Source of the DNA: Flavobacterium flabelliforme
Lineage (GTDB): Bacteria > Bacteroidota > Bacteroidia > Flavobacteriales > Flavobacteriaceae
Assembly (NCBI RefSeq): GCF_017948675.1
Contig: NZ_JAGFBU010000001.1
Location: forward strand, 124,001-188,000
DNA: 64,000 nt
Reading direction: 5' to 3'
Below the pieces are notes generated by a model, which did not search any database, was not told the DNA's origin, and worked only from the letters and a program-made list of their open reading frames with translations. Position numbers and translations under genes: made by a program. This document shows positions 18,895-29,398 of this stretch, piece after piece; position 1 is the stretch's first letter; every line of letters begins with the position of its first letter.

Positions 18895-19959
18895 TTAAAT
18901 TCTATTTTTTAAGACAGCACTACTTTTATAATTCCTAACAATAAATTCGAAAGCAGCATTCATGATATTTCCCATTGATTTTGCTTTTTTGAAATTCAAA
19001 TCATTAGTATAGCGATAAAGTTCCATTTTTAATTGTTCTAAATGGGATTCGGGTGCCAAAACATCTTCGCCCATTATTTGAAGCAAAATCTTTATACGAT
19101 TTTCAGCAGATAGAATTCTTTTGGCAAGAACAGAGCGCTCTTCGTCTTTATATTGCTCAATAGAGCTGTTTTGAAGTTTTTCTTTGACTAATTTAACCAT
19201 TGGATAATTCTCTTTGAAAAACTGAGGACGATAGACTTTAAAATTCCCTTCATAACACTGCTGATCAAAATCTATAGCCCGTATTTTATAAACTACATGA
19301 TCAAAATCATGTGTAGGAACGATTACATAATTATAAGAACGCATGTCGCCTAATAAGCGTATCATACAACGTTCGTTGAACTTTACAAACTCTTTAGCAA
19401 TTTGTGCTTTTTCGGTTGCAGTACAATCGGCAAGTAATGTTTTTATAAATACATCGCCAGGAATTCCCATAATATGTTCCTCTATCAAAGTGTCTTGATA
19501 AACTAAAAAATTAATTTTATCTGGAGAGAGAATGTGTTCTAATTCCAGTCCATAAACGCGAGAAGCATCAGCTTTTTTGATATAAAAATGGGTATAATTA
19601 TCATTGAGAATGTTTCTAACTTTTATTCTAAATGGTTTCGAATTTCCAAAAGTGCAATAATCAATAGAGTCTACATTAAGAAACTTGATAATACCTAAAT
19701 TTCCATCGGAGTGTAAAAGGGAATAGATTTTTTTTAGATTTAAATCGATTTCTTGTCTTTCATATTCATTGTAATACACTCTAATCCATAAGGTATCTTG
19801 ATCGTTTTTATCATAAACAGTTACAGAGCCTGAAAAACGCAATAAATCATCATAAAAAATAGAAACTTTAGAGATGCGATCAAACCGTTCCAGATACTCC
19901 AAAAGAGAATCATTTATAGGATAAGAAGGTTTTTTAAAAAGCATTATTGGCTCACTCAT
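18895..19959 (-). CDS. Unknown cytoplasmic protein with kinase-like motifs
   Basis: A 354-residue protein without signal or membrane segments. I do not recognise a named family. It has features of a protein-kinase-like fold: FYIKKADASR (Lys128/129), an acidic helix GLELEHIL, then GDMRSYN at 204-210 with the D-x4-N spacing of a catalytic loop, and AIDFDQ at 229-233 in the place of a DFG motif. Before these, residues 20-110 are strand-rich. This suggests an atypical kinase (HipA/aminoglycoside-kinase-like), but the match rests only on motif order and spacing. An exact TAATTTTG box lies 18 bp upstream. Confidence 0.6.
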   Translation of the reverse strand: MSEPIMLFKKPSYPINDSLLEYLERFDRISKVSIFYDDLLRFSGSVTVYDKNDQDTLWIRVYYNEYERQEIDLNLKKIYSLLHSDGNLGIIKFLNVDSIDYCTFGNSKPFRIKVRNILNDNYTHFYIKKADASRVYGLELEHILSPDKINFLVYQDTLIEEHIMGIPGDVFIKTLLADCTATEKAQIAKEFVKFNERCMIRLLGDMRSYNYVIVPTHDFDHVVYKIRAIDFDQQCYEGNFKVYRPQFFKENYPMVKLVKEKLQNSSIEQYKDEERSVLAKRILSAENRIKILLQIMGEDVLAPESHLEQLKMELYRYTNDLNFKKAKSMGNIMNAAFEFIVRNYKSSAVLKNRI

Positions 19960-19976
19960 TAGAAAAATATTTACTA

Positions 19977-19984
19977 CAAAATTA
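19977..19984 (-). promoter_or_regulatory. -7 element for the kinase-like gene
   Basis: The reverse strand reads TAATTTTG, an exact TAnnTTTG match, predicting a transcript start about 12 bases before the ATG at 19959. Confidence 0.4.
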
Positions 19985-20241
19985 CAATAAAATAGAGAGG
20001 TAAAGAAGAATTATAAAGGACTATAGCAATAAAGAATGTAGAATAGAAAAGTAATAAAAATCTTGATTCTTAAATGGATGAATGATTTAATAATAAAAAA
20101 ATAAAATATAAATTATTTCCTATAATTTTCTTAGTAGTCAAAATAGTTTAAACAAGGGACACAATTTGATAAATTTCATAAAATTAACCCTTTATAAGTG
20201 AAATTTATAAAAAAATAAAACAGATAGATAAATATATACTT

Positions 20242-20249
20242 TATATTTG
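20242..20249 (+). promoter_or_regulatory. -7 element of the first PAS kinase; rest of 19960-20282 empty
   Basis: TATATTTG matches TAnnTTTG. Transcription would begin near 20255, so the TTG start at 20247 is untranscribed and the ATG at 20283 is the real start, with a leader of about 28 bases. The remaining intergenic sequence is very AT-rich, with no gene or hairpin noticed. Confidence 0.5.
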
Positions 20250-20282
20250 ATAACCCAAATTAGCTATATTTTAGAACCTACT

Positions 20283-22112
20283 ATGTCAGATAAACTCGAA
20301 CTTTATTTTAAAGCAGCACAGTCCGCCAAGATTGGTATTTGGAAAATGAATTTGCAAAACAACCACATCTATTGGGATTCTGTGACCAAATGTATTCTGG
20401 AAGTTCCGGATGAGTACGAACCTGTTAATGGCAATGGTATTAGTTTTTATACTGAGGGAGAAAATAGAGAAAGAATTAAAAGCCGTATTTTTAGTGCTAT
20501 TTATGAAGGTATCTCCTTTAATGATAAATTCCAGATTACAACTGCCAAAAATAATATTAAATACATAGAATGCATTTGTATAGTAGAAAGTATTGATGGA
20601 AGACCTACTAACTTATTAGGTACCTTTCAGGATATTACAAATGAGCAAAATTTAATAAATGAACTTGAACTTAACGTACAAAAATTTTCTTCAATTTTTT
20701 CAAGTGCGAATGACGCCATATTTATTATTGACACTTCAAACGGAATTATAACTGATTGTAATACGAGATCAACCGCACTTACAGGATATGAAATTTCAGA
20801 ATTAAAAGGCTTACACAATTCGGAATTATTCCCCGAAGAGTTCAAAAAAGAAGTCCGCTTTTTTTTAAAGTATAATTTGCATCGAAATGAATACACGGTT
20901 GATGAAACTTATATTAAAACAAAATCAGGCCATTCTTTGCCTGTAGAGATAGCATCGGGGAAAAAATTTCAAGTAGATAATATAACTTACTTAGTCTGCT
21001 TTATAAGAGATATTAGTGAAAGAAAGAATGCAGAAAACAAACTAAATCTACTTTCTCTAGCTGCATCTGAAACTACCGATACAATTGTAATTGCTGATGA
21101 TAAAGGAATTGCTGTTTGGGCCAATAAAGCCTATTTAGAACTAACGGGCTTAACCATGGAAGAAGTTTTGGGGAATAAAGTAGGGTACTTATCTAAAGGT
21201 CCAGAAACAGACCCTCATGCTTCTATGCTGATGCGTAAAGCAATTTTGAATAAAGAGAGTATAAAAATAACGATTCTCAATTACCGCAAAAACAACGAAA
21301 AATATTGGTTTGAATTAAATATTACTACTGCATTTGACAACAAAAACAACTTAGTCAATTTTATTGGTGTCGGTCGAAATGTAACGTCTAGAATTGAAAA
21401 AGAGTTAGAATTAAAAGCTCTTTTAGAAGTAACCAGCAATCAAAATAATAAATTATATAATTTTACCCATATCGTTTCTCACAATATTCGCTCTCATACT
21501 AGCAACTTATCAATGGTTGTAGATGTAATTGAAAACACAACAGATATAGAAGAAAAAATTTCCTATTTTGACTTATTTAAAGAAGGAACGGAAAAGTTAT
21601 CTGAAACCATCGAATATTTAAATGAAATTATAACTATTCAGCAAAAAACTAACATAGAAAAAAAACAAGTTTATCTAAAAGCTGAAATAGAAAAAACAAA
21701 AAAAGCATTACGATTAGTCATAAAAGATAGTAAAATAACAATAACCGATACAATTCCAGAAGACTTAACGGTTAACGTAATCCCTGCTTATCTTGACAGT
21801 ATTTTACTTAATTTATTTACAAATGCAATAAAATACAAATCATCTAATCGAAATTCAACCTTAGAAATAGGATATGAAATTATTAATGAATACATTGTCA
21901 TACACTTCAAAGACAATGGGTTAGGTTTAGATTTAATCAGAAACGGTCATAAACTTTTTGGTATGTACAAAACCTTTCATGGCAATGAAGATGCCAAAGG
22001 AATTGGTTTGTTTATTACAAAAAATCAATTAGAAGCCATGAATGGTAAAATAGAAGTCGAAAGTAAAGTAGATGAAGGATCTAATTTTAAAATTTATTTA
22101 AATGAAAAATAA
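20283..22112 (+). CDS. Soluble PAS-domain histidine kinase
   Basis: A 609-residue protein from the ATG at 20283. It has no membrane segment. There are three PAS modules: about 10-120 (IGIWKMNLQNNHIYWDSVTKC), about 132-255 (IFSSANDAIFIIDTSNGIIT, closing RDISERKNAE) and about 260-380 (DTIVIADDKGIAVWANKAYLELTGLTMEEV, GVGRNVTSR). The dimerisation helix carries the phospho-acceptor His in FTHIVSHNIRSHTSNL, then an N-box LNLFTNAIKYKS and G-boxes KDNGLGLDL and AKGIGLFITKNQ. It overlaps the response regulator gene by 11 bp, so the two are translationally coupled and form one pathway. Confidence 0.9.
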   Translation: MSDKLELYFKAAQSAKIGIWKMNLQNNHIYWDSVTKCILEVPDEYEPVNGNGISFYTEGENRERIKSRIFSAIYEGISFNDKFQITTAKNNIKYIECICIVESIDGRPTNLLGTFQDITNEQNLINELELNVQKFSSIFSSANDAIFIIDTSNGIITDCNTRSTALTGYEISELKGLHNSELFPEEFKKEVRFFLKYNLHRNEYTVDETYIKTKSGHSLPVEIASGKKFQVDNITYLVCFIRDISERKNAENKLNLLSLAASETTDTIVIADDKGIAVWANKAYLELTGLTMEEVLGNKVGYLSKGPETDPHASMLMRKAILNKESIKITILNYRKNNEKYWFELNITTAFDNKNNLVNFIGVGRNVTSRIEKELELKALLEVTSNQNNKLYNFTHIVSHNIRSHTSNLSMVVDVIENTTDIEEKISYFDLFKEGTEKLSETIEYLNEIITIQQKTNIEKKQVYLKAEIEKTKKALRLVIKDSKITITDTIPEDLTVNVIPAYLDSILLNLFTNAIKYKSSNRNSTLEIGYEIINEYIVIHFKDNGLGLDLIRNGHKLFGMYKTFHGNEDAKGIGLFITKNQLEAMNGKIEVESKVDEGSNFKIYLNEK

Positions 22113-22512
22113 ATTGACTTATATTATAGACGATGATAAACTGACTGTCAAATTAATGAGTATTCTAATTTCTAAAAATGAATTTTGTGAGGAAATAAAA
22201 TCTTTTTATAATGCACAGTTAGCATTAGAACAATTAAAACACAATTCTGATAATCACAATATTTTACCTGATGCGATACTTTTAGATCTCAATATGCCAT
22301 TAATGGATGGATGGCAATTTCTTGATGAATTTATTAATTTATCGATTACAAAAAACATTTCAATTTTTATAATGACCTCTTCAATCGATCCCGCTGATAT
22401 AGAAAAAGCAAAGAAATATAATGTGGTTAAAAACTATATTGAAAAACCAATTACATCAAAAAAACTTGATACACTTTGCAGACTAATTAGCGACATAAAT
22501 AAACCTAATTAA
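22102..22512 (+). CDS. Single-domain response regulator (CheY/Rcp1-like)
   Basis: A 136-residue stand-alone receiver: acidic pocket YIIDDDKLT, phospho-acceptor Asp62 in ILLDLNMPLMDGWQF, Thr in IMTSSIDPADIEKA and switch Lys in YIEKPITSKKL. No output domain follows, so it must act by binding a partner or passing phosphate on. The start overlaps the kinase stop by 11 bp. The related pair at 31367-33495 shows the same arrangement. Confidence 0.9.
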   Translation: MKNKLTYIIDDDKLTVKLMSILISKNEFCEEIKSFYNAQLALEQLKHNSDNHNILPDAILLDLNMPLMDGWQFLDEFINLSITKNISIFIMTSSIDPADIEKAKKYNVVKNYIEKPITSKKLDTLCRLISDINKPN

Positions 22513-22670
22513 TACAAAATAGAGGTTAAATCTGTTGTATTTAAAGAAATATAAAACGGATGACATTTAATCAACAAGATGTTAGAAAATTGTAGGATTT
22601 TGCTTTTTTTATTTAAGAAACATATTTATTTATTCTATTCTTTTAATATATCATAAAAACAGATTTATGG

Positions 22671-22678
22671 TATATTTG
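22671..22678 (+). promoter_or_regulatory. -7 element giving a near-leaderless transcript
   Basis: TATATTTG ends 7 bases before the ATG at 22686. In Bacteroidota, transcription starts a few bases after this box, so the mRNA would begin almost at the start codon. No TTG at 19-20 bp spacing. Confidence 0.45.
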
Positions 22679-22685
22679 TGGTATT

Positions 22686-24770
22686 ATGAGATCACTAAAA
22701 AATGTATTATTCTTTATTTTCTTTTGCTATTTTTTTAATACAGCTACAGCGCAATACATTGTAGTTGACAACACATTGAATGCCCAACAACTTGTTGAAA
22801 ATGTTTTAGTTAAAAGTGCCTGCGTAACTATTACTAATTCAAAGGCAAGTGGAGATGATTTTTCAGGAAGCAACACAAGCTACTCTTACTTTAATGCAGG
22901 TAGTAGTAATTTCCCTTTTCAAGAAGGCGTTGTTTTAAGTACCTGGAGCAGCACAAACTCTGTTGGTCCATTTATCCGAAATAGTGGTGGTGGTTCAGAA
23001 AATTGGAAAGGAGATACTGATTTAGAACAAGCATTAAATTTGAGCAATACATTTAATTCAACTGTTTTAGAATTCGATTTTCTACCTCTAACAAATTTTG
23101 TCAGTTTTAACTATATTTTTGCTTCAAATGAATACCAAGATTATTTTCCTTGTCAATTCTCTGATGGATTTGCTTTTTTAATAAAAGAAAAAGGAACTGC
23201 AGATCCTTATATAAACATAGCAGTGTTACCCAATACTACAACTCCCGTTTCTTCTGCTAATGTTCATCCCCAAATTCCATCTTTTAATGGTTCGAATGGT
23301 GTTATAAGAGGTTGTAATGCTAAAAATGAAAATTATTTCAATGGATACAATACAGATTCTAGTCCCATAAATTACAGTGCACAAACCAAAGTATTAAATG
23401 CTCAAAGTCCTGTGATTGCCGGCAAAACGTACCACATAAAATTAGTAATTGCGGATCATTTAAATGTAGATTATGATTCAGCTGTTTTTATAGAAGCTGG
23501 TAGTTTTTCTCCTAAAATAGATTTAGGTTTAGAACAAACTGTTTGTTTTGGAGAAAAGTCAGTTATCGATACTGGACTAAACAACAGTTCTTATACTTAT
23601 AAATGGTTTAAAAGCGGTACCGAATTACCCGAAACAAACGCAAGTATTACTGTAGAAAGCCCTGGAGAATATACTGTAAAAGTTGTAATTGCAGGAAGTT
23701 GCGAAGCAGAGGGTAATGTTATTATTAAGTACACAAGCCCTATCACAACTCAACTTGCGCAATGTGGGGATGATAGTGGGAATGCGCTATTTGATTTAAC
23801 CCAATTGAATACTACCGTTAATGGAGGAAATACAGACTCTGTAAACTATTACGAAACTTTGGCAGACTTAATCAATAAGAATCCAATTATAATAAACCCA
23901 TCAAACTATAGTGCTGCATCCAAAACAATTTATGCTAAAGTAAGCAACACTTCCTCAGGATGTGAGAAATCTGCTGAGATACAACTTCAAGTTTTAAGGA
24001 CTTCAAGTCCGGTACAAACAATTAATTTATGTGATGGCAATGTTACTCAAAATAGCTTTCGTTTATTTGACTTTAGAAAAGAAATCAGTCCGCAAATTCT
24101 ACCTAAGGTTGTGGCACCAAATGCAATTCAAGGATATTATTTAAACGAAAATGACGCCATTCTAAAAACCAATATTCTCGCTAATAATTACGCTACTACA
24201 ACCAATCCACAAAACATTTTTGTTCGTATTGAAAATGGATTAGACTGTTATGGTATCTATGAAATAGAGTTAAAAATAGTTCCTTATACTACAATTGTTC
24301 CGTCTATAATTACTGGAACTGAAATCAGTGATTTTTCTGGAGATACTAATTCTGTTTTAATACAAACCAATAAAACGGGTCCAATAGAATACTCGCTAGA
24401 TGGCATGCAATTTCAGAAAGAACCAATCTTTAGAAATGTAAAAACTGGAATTTATACCGCATATGTTAGAGAAACTTTTAGCTGCAGTCTCTCTACAATG
24501 CTGATTTATGTGCTTGATTATCCTCGTTTTTTTACGCCAAACGGCGACGGAATTAATGATTCATGGAGGATTAAGAACTTAAATTTATTTCCCAATGCAA
24601 CAATAAGCATCTTTAATCGATACGGAAAGCTATTAAAGCAAATGAGTTCAAATAACTTAGGATGGGACGGGACTTTTAATAATGTACAACTACCTTCCGA
24701 TGATTATTGGTTTAATATTGATTTTAAGAATGGAAAAATCATAAAAGGAAATTTTTCGTTAAAAAGATAA
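22686..24770 (+). CDS. T9SS type B cargo protein with choice-of-anchor L domain
   Basis: A 694-residue secreted protein: signal peptide to about residue 22 (ending TATAQ), then a choice-of-anchor L domain at about 40-280 (GVVLSTW, NSGGGSENWKGDTDLE, FNYIFASNEYQDY, DGFAFLIKE, VIADHLNVDYDSAVFIEAG). An Ig/PKD-like section follows (YTYKWFKSGTELPETNASIT), then gliding-motility-type modules. The last 80 residues are a type B sorting tail: [54 protein letters not shown]. The type IX system should carry it to the cell surface or outside. The downstream gene starts 24 bp later with a near-identical tail, so they form one unit. Confidence 0.9.
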   Translation: MRSLKNVLFFIFFCYFFNTATAQYIVVDNTLNAQQLVENVLVKSACVTITNSKASGDDFSGSNTSYSYFNAGSSNFPFQEGVVLSTWSSTNSVGPFIRNSGGGSENWKGDTDLEQALNLSNTFNSTVLEFDFLPLTNFVSFNYIFASNEYQDYFPCQFSDGFAFLIKEKGTADPYINIAVLPNTTTPVSSANVHPQIPSFNGSNGVIRGCNAKNENYFNGYNTDSSPINYSAQTKVLNAQSPVIAGKTYHIKLVIADHLNVDYDSAVFIEAGSFSPKIDLGLEQTVCFGEKSVIDTGLNNSSYTYKWFKSGTELPETNASITVESPGEYTVKVVIAGSCEAEGNVIIKYTSPITTQLAQCGDDSGNALFDLTQLNTTVNGGNTDSVNYYETLADLINKNPIIINPSNYSAASKTIYAKVSNTSSGCEKSAEIQLQVLRTSSPVQTINLCDGNVTQNSFRLFDFRKEISPQILPKVVAPNAIQGYYLNENDAILKTNILANNYATTTNPQNIFVRIENGLDCYGIYEIELKIVPYTTIVPSIITGTEISDFSGDTNSVLIQTNKTGPIEYSLDGMQFQKEPIFRNVKTGIYTAYVRETFSCSLSTMLIYVLDYPRFFTPNGDGINDSWRIKNLNLFPNATISIFNRYGKLLKQMSSNNLGWDGTFNNVQLPSDDYWFNIDFKNGKIIKGNFSLKR

Positions 24771-24794
24771 GAGTTATTTTCTTATTTTTAGCAA

Positions 24795-27700
24795 ATGAGA
24801 AAAACATTACTTATCCTTTTTATTTTTATATCAATTAGTTGCCTAGCGCAATTCAGTAAATCTCATTACATACCACCATTAACTAGCGCTGAAGGTTTAG
24901 AAGGAGATCAATACATCTATATCTCAACACCAAGTCTTGTAAAAGTAAATTTTGAAATTAAAGAAATTGGAGGAAATACAATTAAAGGAACTGTTTCTAA
25001 TAATTCTCCCTATATTTATAGTATTGGGCAAGGAATTAATACACAGTTGTTTGTTGACAAAAATCAAATTGGAAAAACGAGTAATAAAGGATATATAATT
25101 GAATCCGAAGATTTAATTTATGTAAGTGTAAGAGTTAATTCAGCTCGGAACCAAAATGGATCTTATAATCATGCAGGAGGACTCGTTTCTAAAGGAAATA
25201 GCGCTTTGGGCAAAACCTTTAGATTGGGCGCAATGCTAAACCCAATTTTTGACAGTACATTACTTAACTTCGCTTCGATATTATCGACAGAAAATGACAC
25301 CAAAATCACTATTTCTAATATTCCAAACGGAACCCAACTTGCTAACGGCACATTAATTACTGGCCCGATAAACATTACTTTAAATAAAAACGAAAGTTAT
25401 GTTTTAGCCTTGCAGAATACTGACGGCAACACGCCATCAAACAGCTCGAAAATGATTGGCGCCTTGGTTGTGTCTGACAAAGATATTGTTGTTAATTCAG
25501 GCTCTTTTGGAGGAAGCAACAGTTCAACAGTAGATAATAGAGGTAATATATCTGGTAGAGATATAGGATTTGATCAAATTGTTTCGTTAGAAAAAACAGG
25601 TAAAGAATACATTTTTGTAAAAGGAAATGGATCTGATGATATCGAACGCGTTTTGTTAGTAGCTCATCAAAATACTATTGTTTATCTAAATGGATCAACT
25701 GATCCTATCACCCTTAATGCCGGAAATTATATAGCAATTGACGGATCGAGTTTTAGTAATGGTAATTTATATGTTACTTCCTCTCAAAATATTTTTGCTT
25801 ACCAAAGTATAGGCGGAACAAATGCTGCAGCAAACCAAAATCTATTTTTTGTTCCGCCTATAAAATGTACTACTCCTAATACGGTCAACAATATTCCATT
25901 TATAGAATCTATTGGTAACATAAAATTTAACGGAGGTTTAAATATAGTTACAGAAGCTGGAGCAATCGTAACTATAAACGAACAACCTATAGGAGTTCTG
26001 CCTACACCAATTAGTGGAAATCCCAATTTTGTTAGCTACACAAAAAATAATTTATCTGGAAATATAACGGTAAAATCTACTAAGCAAGTCTATGTTTCTT
26101 ACTTTGGTACCAACGGAGCTGCTACATACGGAGGCTATTATTCTGGATTTGACACTAAACCAGAAGTAGTTACAGAAAGAGTTTCTATTACCAATTCGAA
26201 ATGCATACCCAATATAATTCTAAAAATAAGCTCTCTTTCCTCCTACGATAGTTTTCAATGGTATAAAAATGACAGTCCTATTCTTGGAGAAATATCAAAT
26301 TCTTTTACTCCGACTGAACCAGGATATTATCAAGTACAAGGAACGATATCTGGATGTCCGAATACATTCCCAATATTTTCTGATAAAATACCTGTTAGCA
26401 ACTGCCCTACAGATATGGACAATGATGGTACAAATGACAATGTAGATATTGACAATGATAATGATGGAATTACAAATTGTACAGAATCGTATGGAGATCT
26501 TTCAATTAACCTTTCCAACTTAGAAAGCGGAAGCATTTCTAAAGAAAACTATAATAATTCTTTTTCTGGCGTCATATCAACTTCAATCCTTGCAGTTTCT
26601 AATCCTTTGACAGGAAAAAGCAATGGAGTTTTCACATCCGAAATTCCAACAGGAAAGGACAATAGTGTTGGTTATGTAATGAATTTTGCTAAACCAATTT
26701 CTATAGCTTTAGAATATGTAAATACTGCAAATACAGCGGATCTACTAAATTCTAATGCAGAATTTATAATAAAAGCACCTATCGACAAAACAATAACGAT
26801 TCTTAATCCGGACAATCAGTTGTTAATAGACACTAACTATGATGGAATTTTTGAAAGTGAAGTAAAAGAATACTCCTCTTTTGAAATTCGTTTTCGATTG
26901 AACAGCACAGTTCCTTTAGCTGCAGGAACCGGAACTTTTAGCTTGCGATCGTATTTGACCGATTCATTAACTTTCATTCACAAGAACTTATCCGATACTT
27001 CAAATAATAAAGCTACTTTTCAAATTAAAGCTACTTGTTTACCAAAGGATTCAGATGGGGATGGAATTCCAGATCAACTTGATTTAGACAGCGATAACGA
27101 TGGAATACCTGATACTATTGAAGCTCAAATAGACAATGCAGTTGCGTTCTCCAATATTGACACGAACAAAAATGGTTTAGACGATGCTTTCGAACCCGGT
27201 TTTTTTCCTGTAGATACTGATAATGATGGAGTTCCCGATTATCTAGATGTAGATAGCGACAATGACGGAATATACGATTCTATTGAAACAGGAAGTTTGG
27301 GCACTGATACTGATAATGATGGCATCAAAAATTACCGTGATTTAGATAGTGACGGCGATTTGTGTTTTGATGTCATAGAAGCTGGTTTTTTAGATCCCAA
27401 TTTTGATGGACTATTAGGTAACAATCCTGTAGTAGTAGATGTAAAAGGAAAAGTAATTAGTGCAACAGCATACACCGCTCCAAACAGCAATTACATTATT
27501 GCCGCTCCAATAATTATAACTATTCAACCACAACCACAAATTATTTGTGAGCTACAAAACACAACAATATCTATTACTGATAATCTTGGAAATACCTACC
27601 AATGGCAAATTTCTATGGATGGAGTAAATTGGACGGATATAACAAACAATGTTACTTATTCTGGGGTTACTACAAATACTCTTTCCTTAACAAGCGTAAA

Positions 27701-29159
27701 AAGCGCAATGAATGGCTATAAATACCGCGTAAAGCTAAATAAAATAGGTAATAGTTGTGGATTAATTTCAAATGAAATTGCACTTCAAACTTATGCACTA
27801 CCCATTGTCAATAACATTAACCTAGTACAATGTGACGATGATTTTGATGGGATTACCACTTTTAATCTTACAATAAAAAACAATGAAATTACAAATAACG
27901 CAACTGCACAAACCTTTACTTTTTACAAAACTTTAGTAGGTGCAAATACACAAGATGCTTTACAATTAATTGCAAATCCTTTAGCTTTCACAAATGAAAT
28001 TCCTTTTAATCAATCCGTTTGGGCAAGAGTTACTAATAGCAATGGTTGCTTTAGCGTAGCACAAATTGACTTAAAAATTTCAGCAACAGCAATTCAATCT
28101 TCTTTCGAAAGGATATTTGAAACTTGTGATGATTTTGTTGATTCTACAAATGATGACACTGACGGAATCGCAACATTTAATTTCAGCACTGTCACAGATG
28201 ATATAAAAAATATACTTCCGGTTGGCAATTATACTATTACCTATTACCAAAATCAAGCAGATGCTTTATCCCAATTAAATAAAATTACAAATTACACCAA
28301 TTACAGAAACACAAGTAGCCCAATAACACAACAAATTTGGGTTCGAGTAGACAGTGATTTAAACAATACTTGTTTTGGGATAAAACCTTGTATAACGCTA
28401 AAAGTCAATCCAACACCCAATATAAATCTGAATAAAGACCACAGTCAAGATCAATTAATTTGCTCTAATATCCCTACTTTATTTGTAACCTTAGATGCCG
28501 GAATTTTAGATAATTCACTGACTTCTAATTATACTTACGTATGGACAAAAAACAATGTCGTTTTAAACGGAGAAACCAATCCTACCCTAGCAGTAAATAC
28601 CGAAGGAAATTATACAGTTGAAGTTAGCTCTGGATTAGGATGTAGCAGAATCAGAAGTATAAAAGTCAGTCCGTCAGACATCGCTACATTAACTAATATT
28701 AAAATATCAGATATAACTGACGATAACACAATTATAGTAAATACAAAAGGACCTGGAAAATACGAATACAGTTTAGATGGTCCCACTGGCCCTTTTCAAA
28801 CATCGAATACTTTTACCAATGTGCCGCCAGGAATTCATGATATCTACGTAAACGATGCAAATGGATGTGGAACAATTAGTAAAACCATAGCAGTACTTGG
28901 TATACCAAAATATTTCACTCCTAATAATGATCACTACAATGATTACTGGCAGGTAAAAGGAATAAACACTTCCTTTAATGCCAATACAACAATATATATA
29001 TTTGATCGCTACGGAAAATTACTTAAGCAATTAATTGCCACAAGTGAAGGTTGGGATGGCACTTTCAACGGAATTCAGTTGCCGTCTGATGATTATTGGT
29101 ACACTATAAAATTAGAAGATGGTAGAGAATTAAAAGGACATTTTAGTTTAAAAAGATAA
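24795..29159 (+). CDS. Giant T9SS type B surface protein with IgGFc-binding-like N-domain and calcium repeats
   Basis: A 1454-residue secreted protein with signal peptide ([19 protein letters not shown]). Residues about 30-470 follow the IgGFc-binding-like pattern ([63 protein letters not shown]). Thrombospondin type-3 calcium repeats follow at about 538-560 and 750-865 ([55 protein letters not shown]). Ig-like and gliding-motility modules come next. The C-terminal type B sorting tail ([35 protein letters not shown]) is a close paralogue of the upstream gene's. Likely an adhesin or surface matrix protein. Confidence 0.9.
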   Translation: MRKTLLILFIFISISCLAQFSKSHYIPPLTSAEGLEGDQYIYISTPSLVKVNFEIKEIGGNTIKGTVSNNSPYIYSIGQGINTQLFVDKNQIGKTSNKGYIIESEDLIYVSVRVNSARNQNGSYNHAGGLVSKGNSALGKTFRLGAMLNPIFDSTLLNFASILSTENDTKITISNIPNGTQLANGTLITGPINITLNKNESYVLALQNTDGNTPSNSSKMIGALVVSDKDIVVNSGSFGGSNSSTVDNRGNISGRDIGFDQIVSLEKTGKEYIFVKGNGSDDIERVLLVAHQNTIVYLNGSTDPITLNAGNYIAIDGSSFSNGNLYVTSSQNIFAYQSIGGTNAAANQNLFFVPPIKCTTPNTVNNIPFIESIGNIKFNGGLNIVTEAGAIVTINEQPIGVLPTPISGNPNFVSYTKNNLSGNITVKSTKQVYVSYFGTNGAATYGGYYSGFDTKPEVVTERVSITNSKCIPNIILKISSLSSYDSFQWYKNDSPILGEISNSFTPTEPGYYQVQGTISGCPNTFPIFSDKIPVSNCPTDMDNDGTNDNVDIDNDNDGITNCTESYGDLSINLSNLESGSISKENYNNSFSGVISTSILAVSNPLTGKSNGVFTSEIPTGKDNSVGYVMNFAKPISIALEYVNTANTADLLNSNAEFIIKAPIDKTITILNPDNQLLIDTNYDGIFESEVKEYSSFEIRFRLNSTVPLAAGTGTFSLRSYLTDSLTFIHKNLSDTSNNKATFQIKATCLPKDSDGDGIPDQLDLDSDNDGIPDTIEAQIDNAVAFSNIDTNKNGLDDAFEPGFFPVDTDNDGVPDYLDVDSDNDGIYDSIETGSLGTDTDNDGIKNYRDLDSDGDLCFDVIEAGFLDPNFDGLLGNNPVVVDVKGKVISATAYTAPNSNYIIAAPIIITIQPQPQIICELQNTTISITDNLGNTYQWQISMDGVNWTDITNNVTYSGVTTNTLSLTSVKSAMNGYKYRVKLNKIGNSCGLISNEIALQTYALPIVNNINLVQCDDDFDGITTFNLTIKNNEITNNATAQTFTFYKTLVGANTQDALQLIANPLAFTNEIPFNQSVWARVTNSNGCFSVAQIDLKISATAIQSSFERIFETCDDFVDSTNDDTDGIATFNFSTVTDDIKNILPVGNYTITYYQNQADALSQLNKITNYTNYRNTSSPITQQIWVRVDSDLNNTCFGIKPCITLKVNPTPNINLNKDHSQDQLICSNIPTLFVTLDAGILDNSLTSNYTYVWTKNNVVLNGETNPTLAVNTEGNYTVEVSSGLGCSRIRSIKVSPSDIATLTNIKISDITDDNTIIVNTKGPGKYEYSLDGPTGPFQTSNTFTNVPPGIHDIYVNDANGCGTISKTIAVLGIPKYFTPNNDHYNDYWQVKGINTSFNANTTIYIFDRYGKLLKQLIATSEGWDGTFNGIQLPSDDYWYTIKLEDGRELKGHFSLKR

Positions 29160-29189
29160 TAAAGAATTATAGGACGTGCCACCACAAAA

Positions 29190-29235
29190 AAAAAGGGCCA
29201 AACGCATCATAGTGATGAGTTGGCCCTTTTTGTTT
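29190..29235 (+). terminator. Strong terminator after the T9SS pair
   Basis: An 11-bp outer stem (29191-29201 with 29221-29231, AAAAGGGCCAA paired with its complement) encloses a small inner hairpin (29205-29209 with 29213-29217) and is followed by T-rich sequence. The A/T flanks let it work in both directions. Confidence 0.75.
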
Positions 29236-29292
29236 GTGCTGTCGGGCTATCCACGCTACTTCGGTAGCTTGTTTCTATCCCTCACGCAAGTA
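29236..29292. other. GC-rich structured intergenic element, possible dispersed repeat or RNA
   Basis: An unusually GC-rich block in AT-rich surroundings contains a perfect GCTAC-TTCG-GTAGC tetraloop hairpin (29256-29269), flanked by GGGCTATCC (29246 onward) and CTATCCCTCACGC (29276 onward). I recall similar pieces as repeated intergenic elements in other flavobacterial genomes, and a Flavo-1-type RNA is possible. Only one copy is visible here, so repeat status is not shown. It lies directly behind the terminator of the T9SS pair. Confidence 0.4.
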
Positions 29293-29346
29293 AAGTGATA
29301 CAAACGCTACGTAAAATTCTAAAACAGTTAAGAAATATCAACAAAC

Positions 29347-29380
29347 AAAAAACCCATTCAAATAAATGAATGGGTTTTTT
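29347..29380. terminator. Bidirectional terminator serving typA
   Basis: A 14-bp perfect stem (29347-29360 with 29367-29380) has a six-base loop and A/T tracts on both sides. It sits 19 bp beyond the typA stop and can end transcripts from either strand. Confidence 0.85.
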
Positions 29381-29398
29381 AATATGATAAAAGATAAA

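Noticed and set aside
20247..20282. TTG start for the first PAS kinase
   Set aside because: It overlaps the predicted -7 box; the ATG at 20283 is downstream of the expected transcript start.
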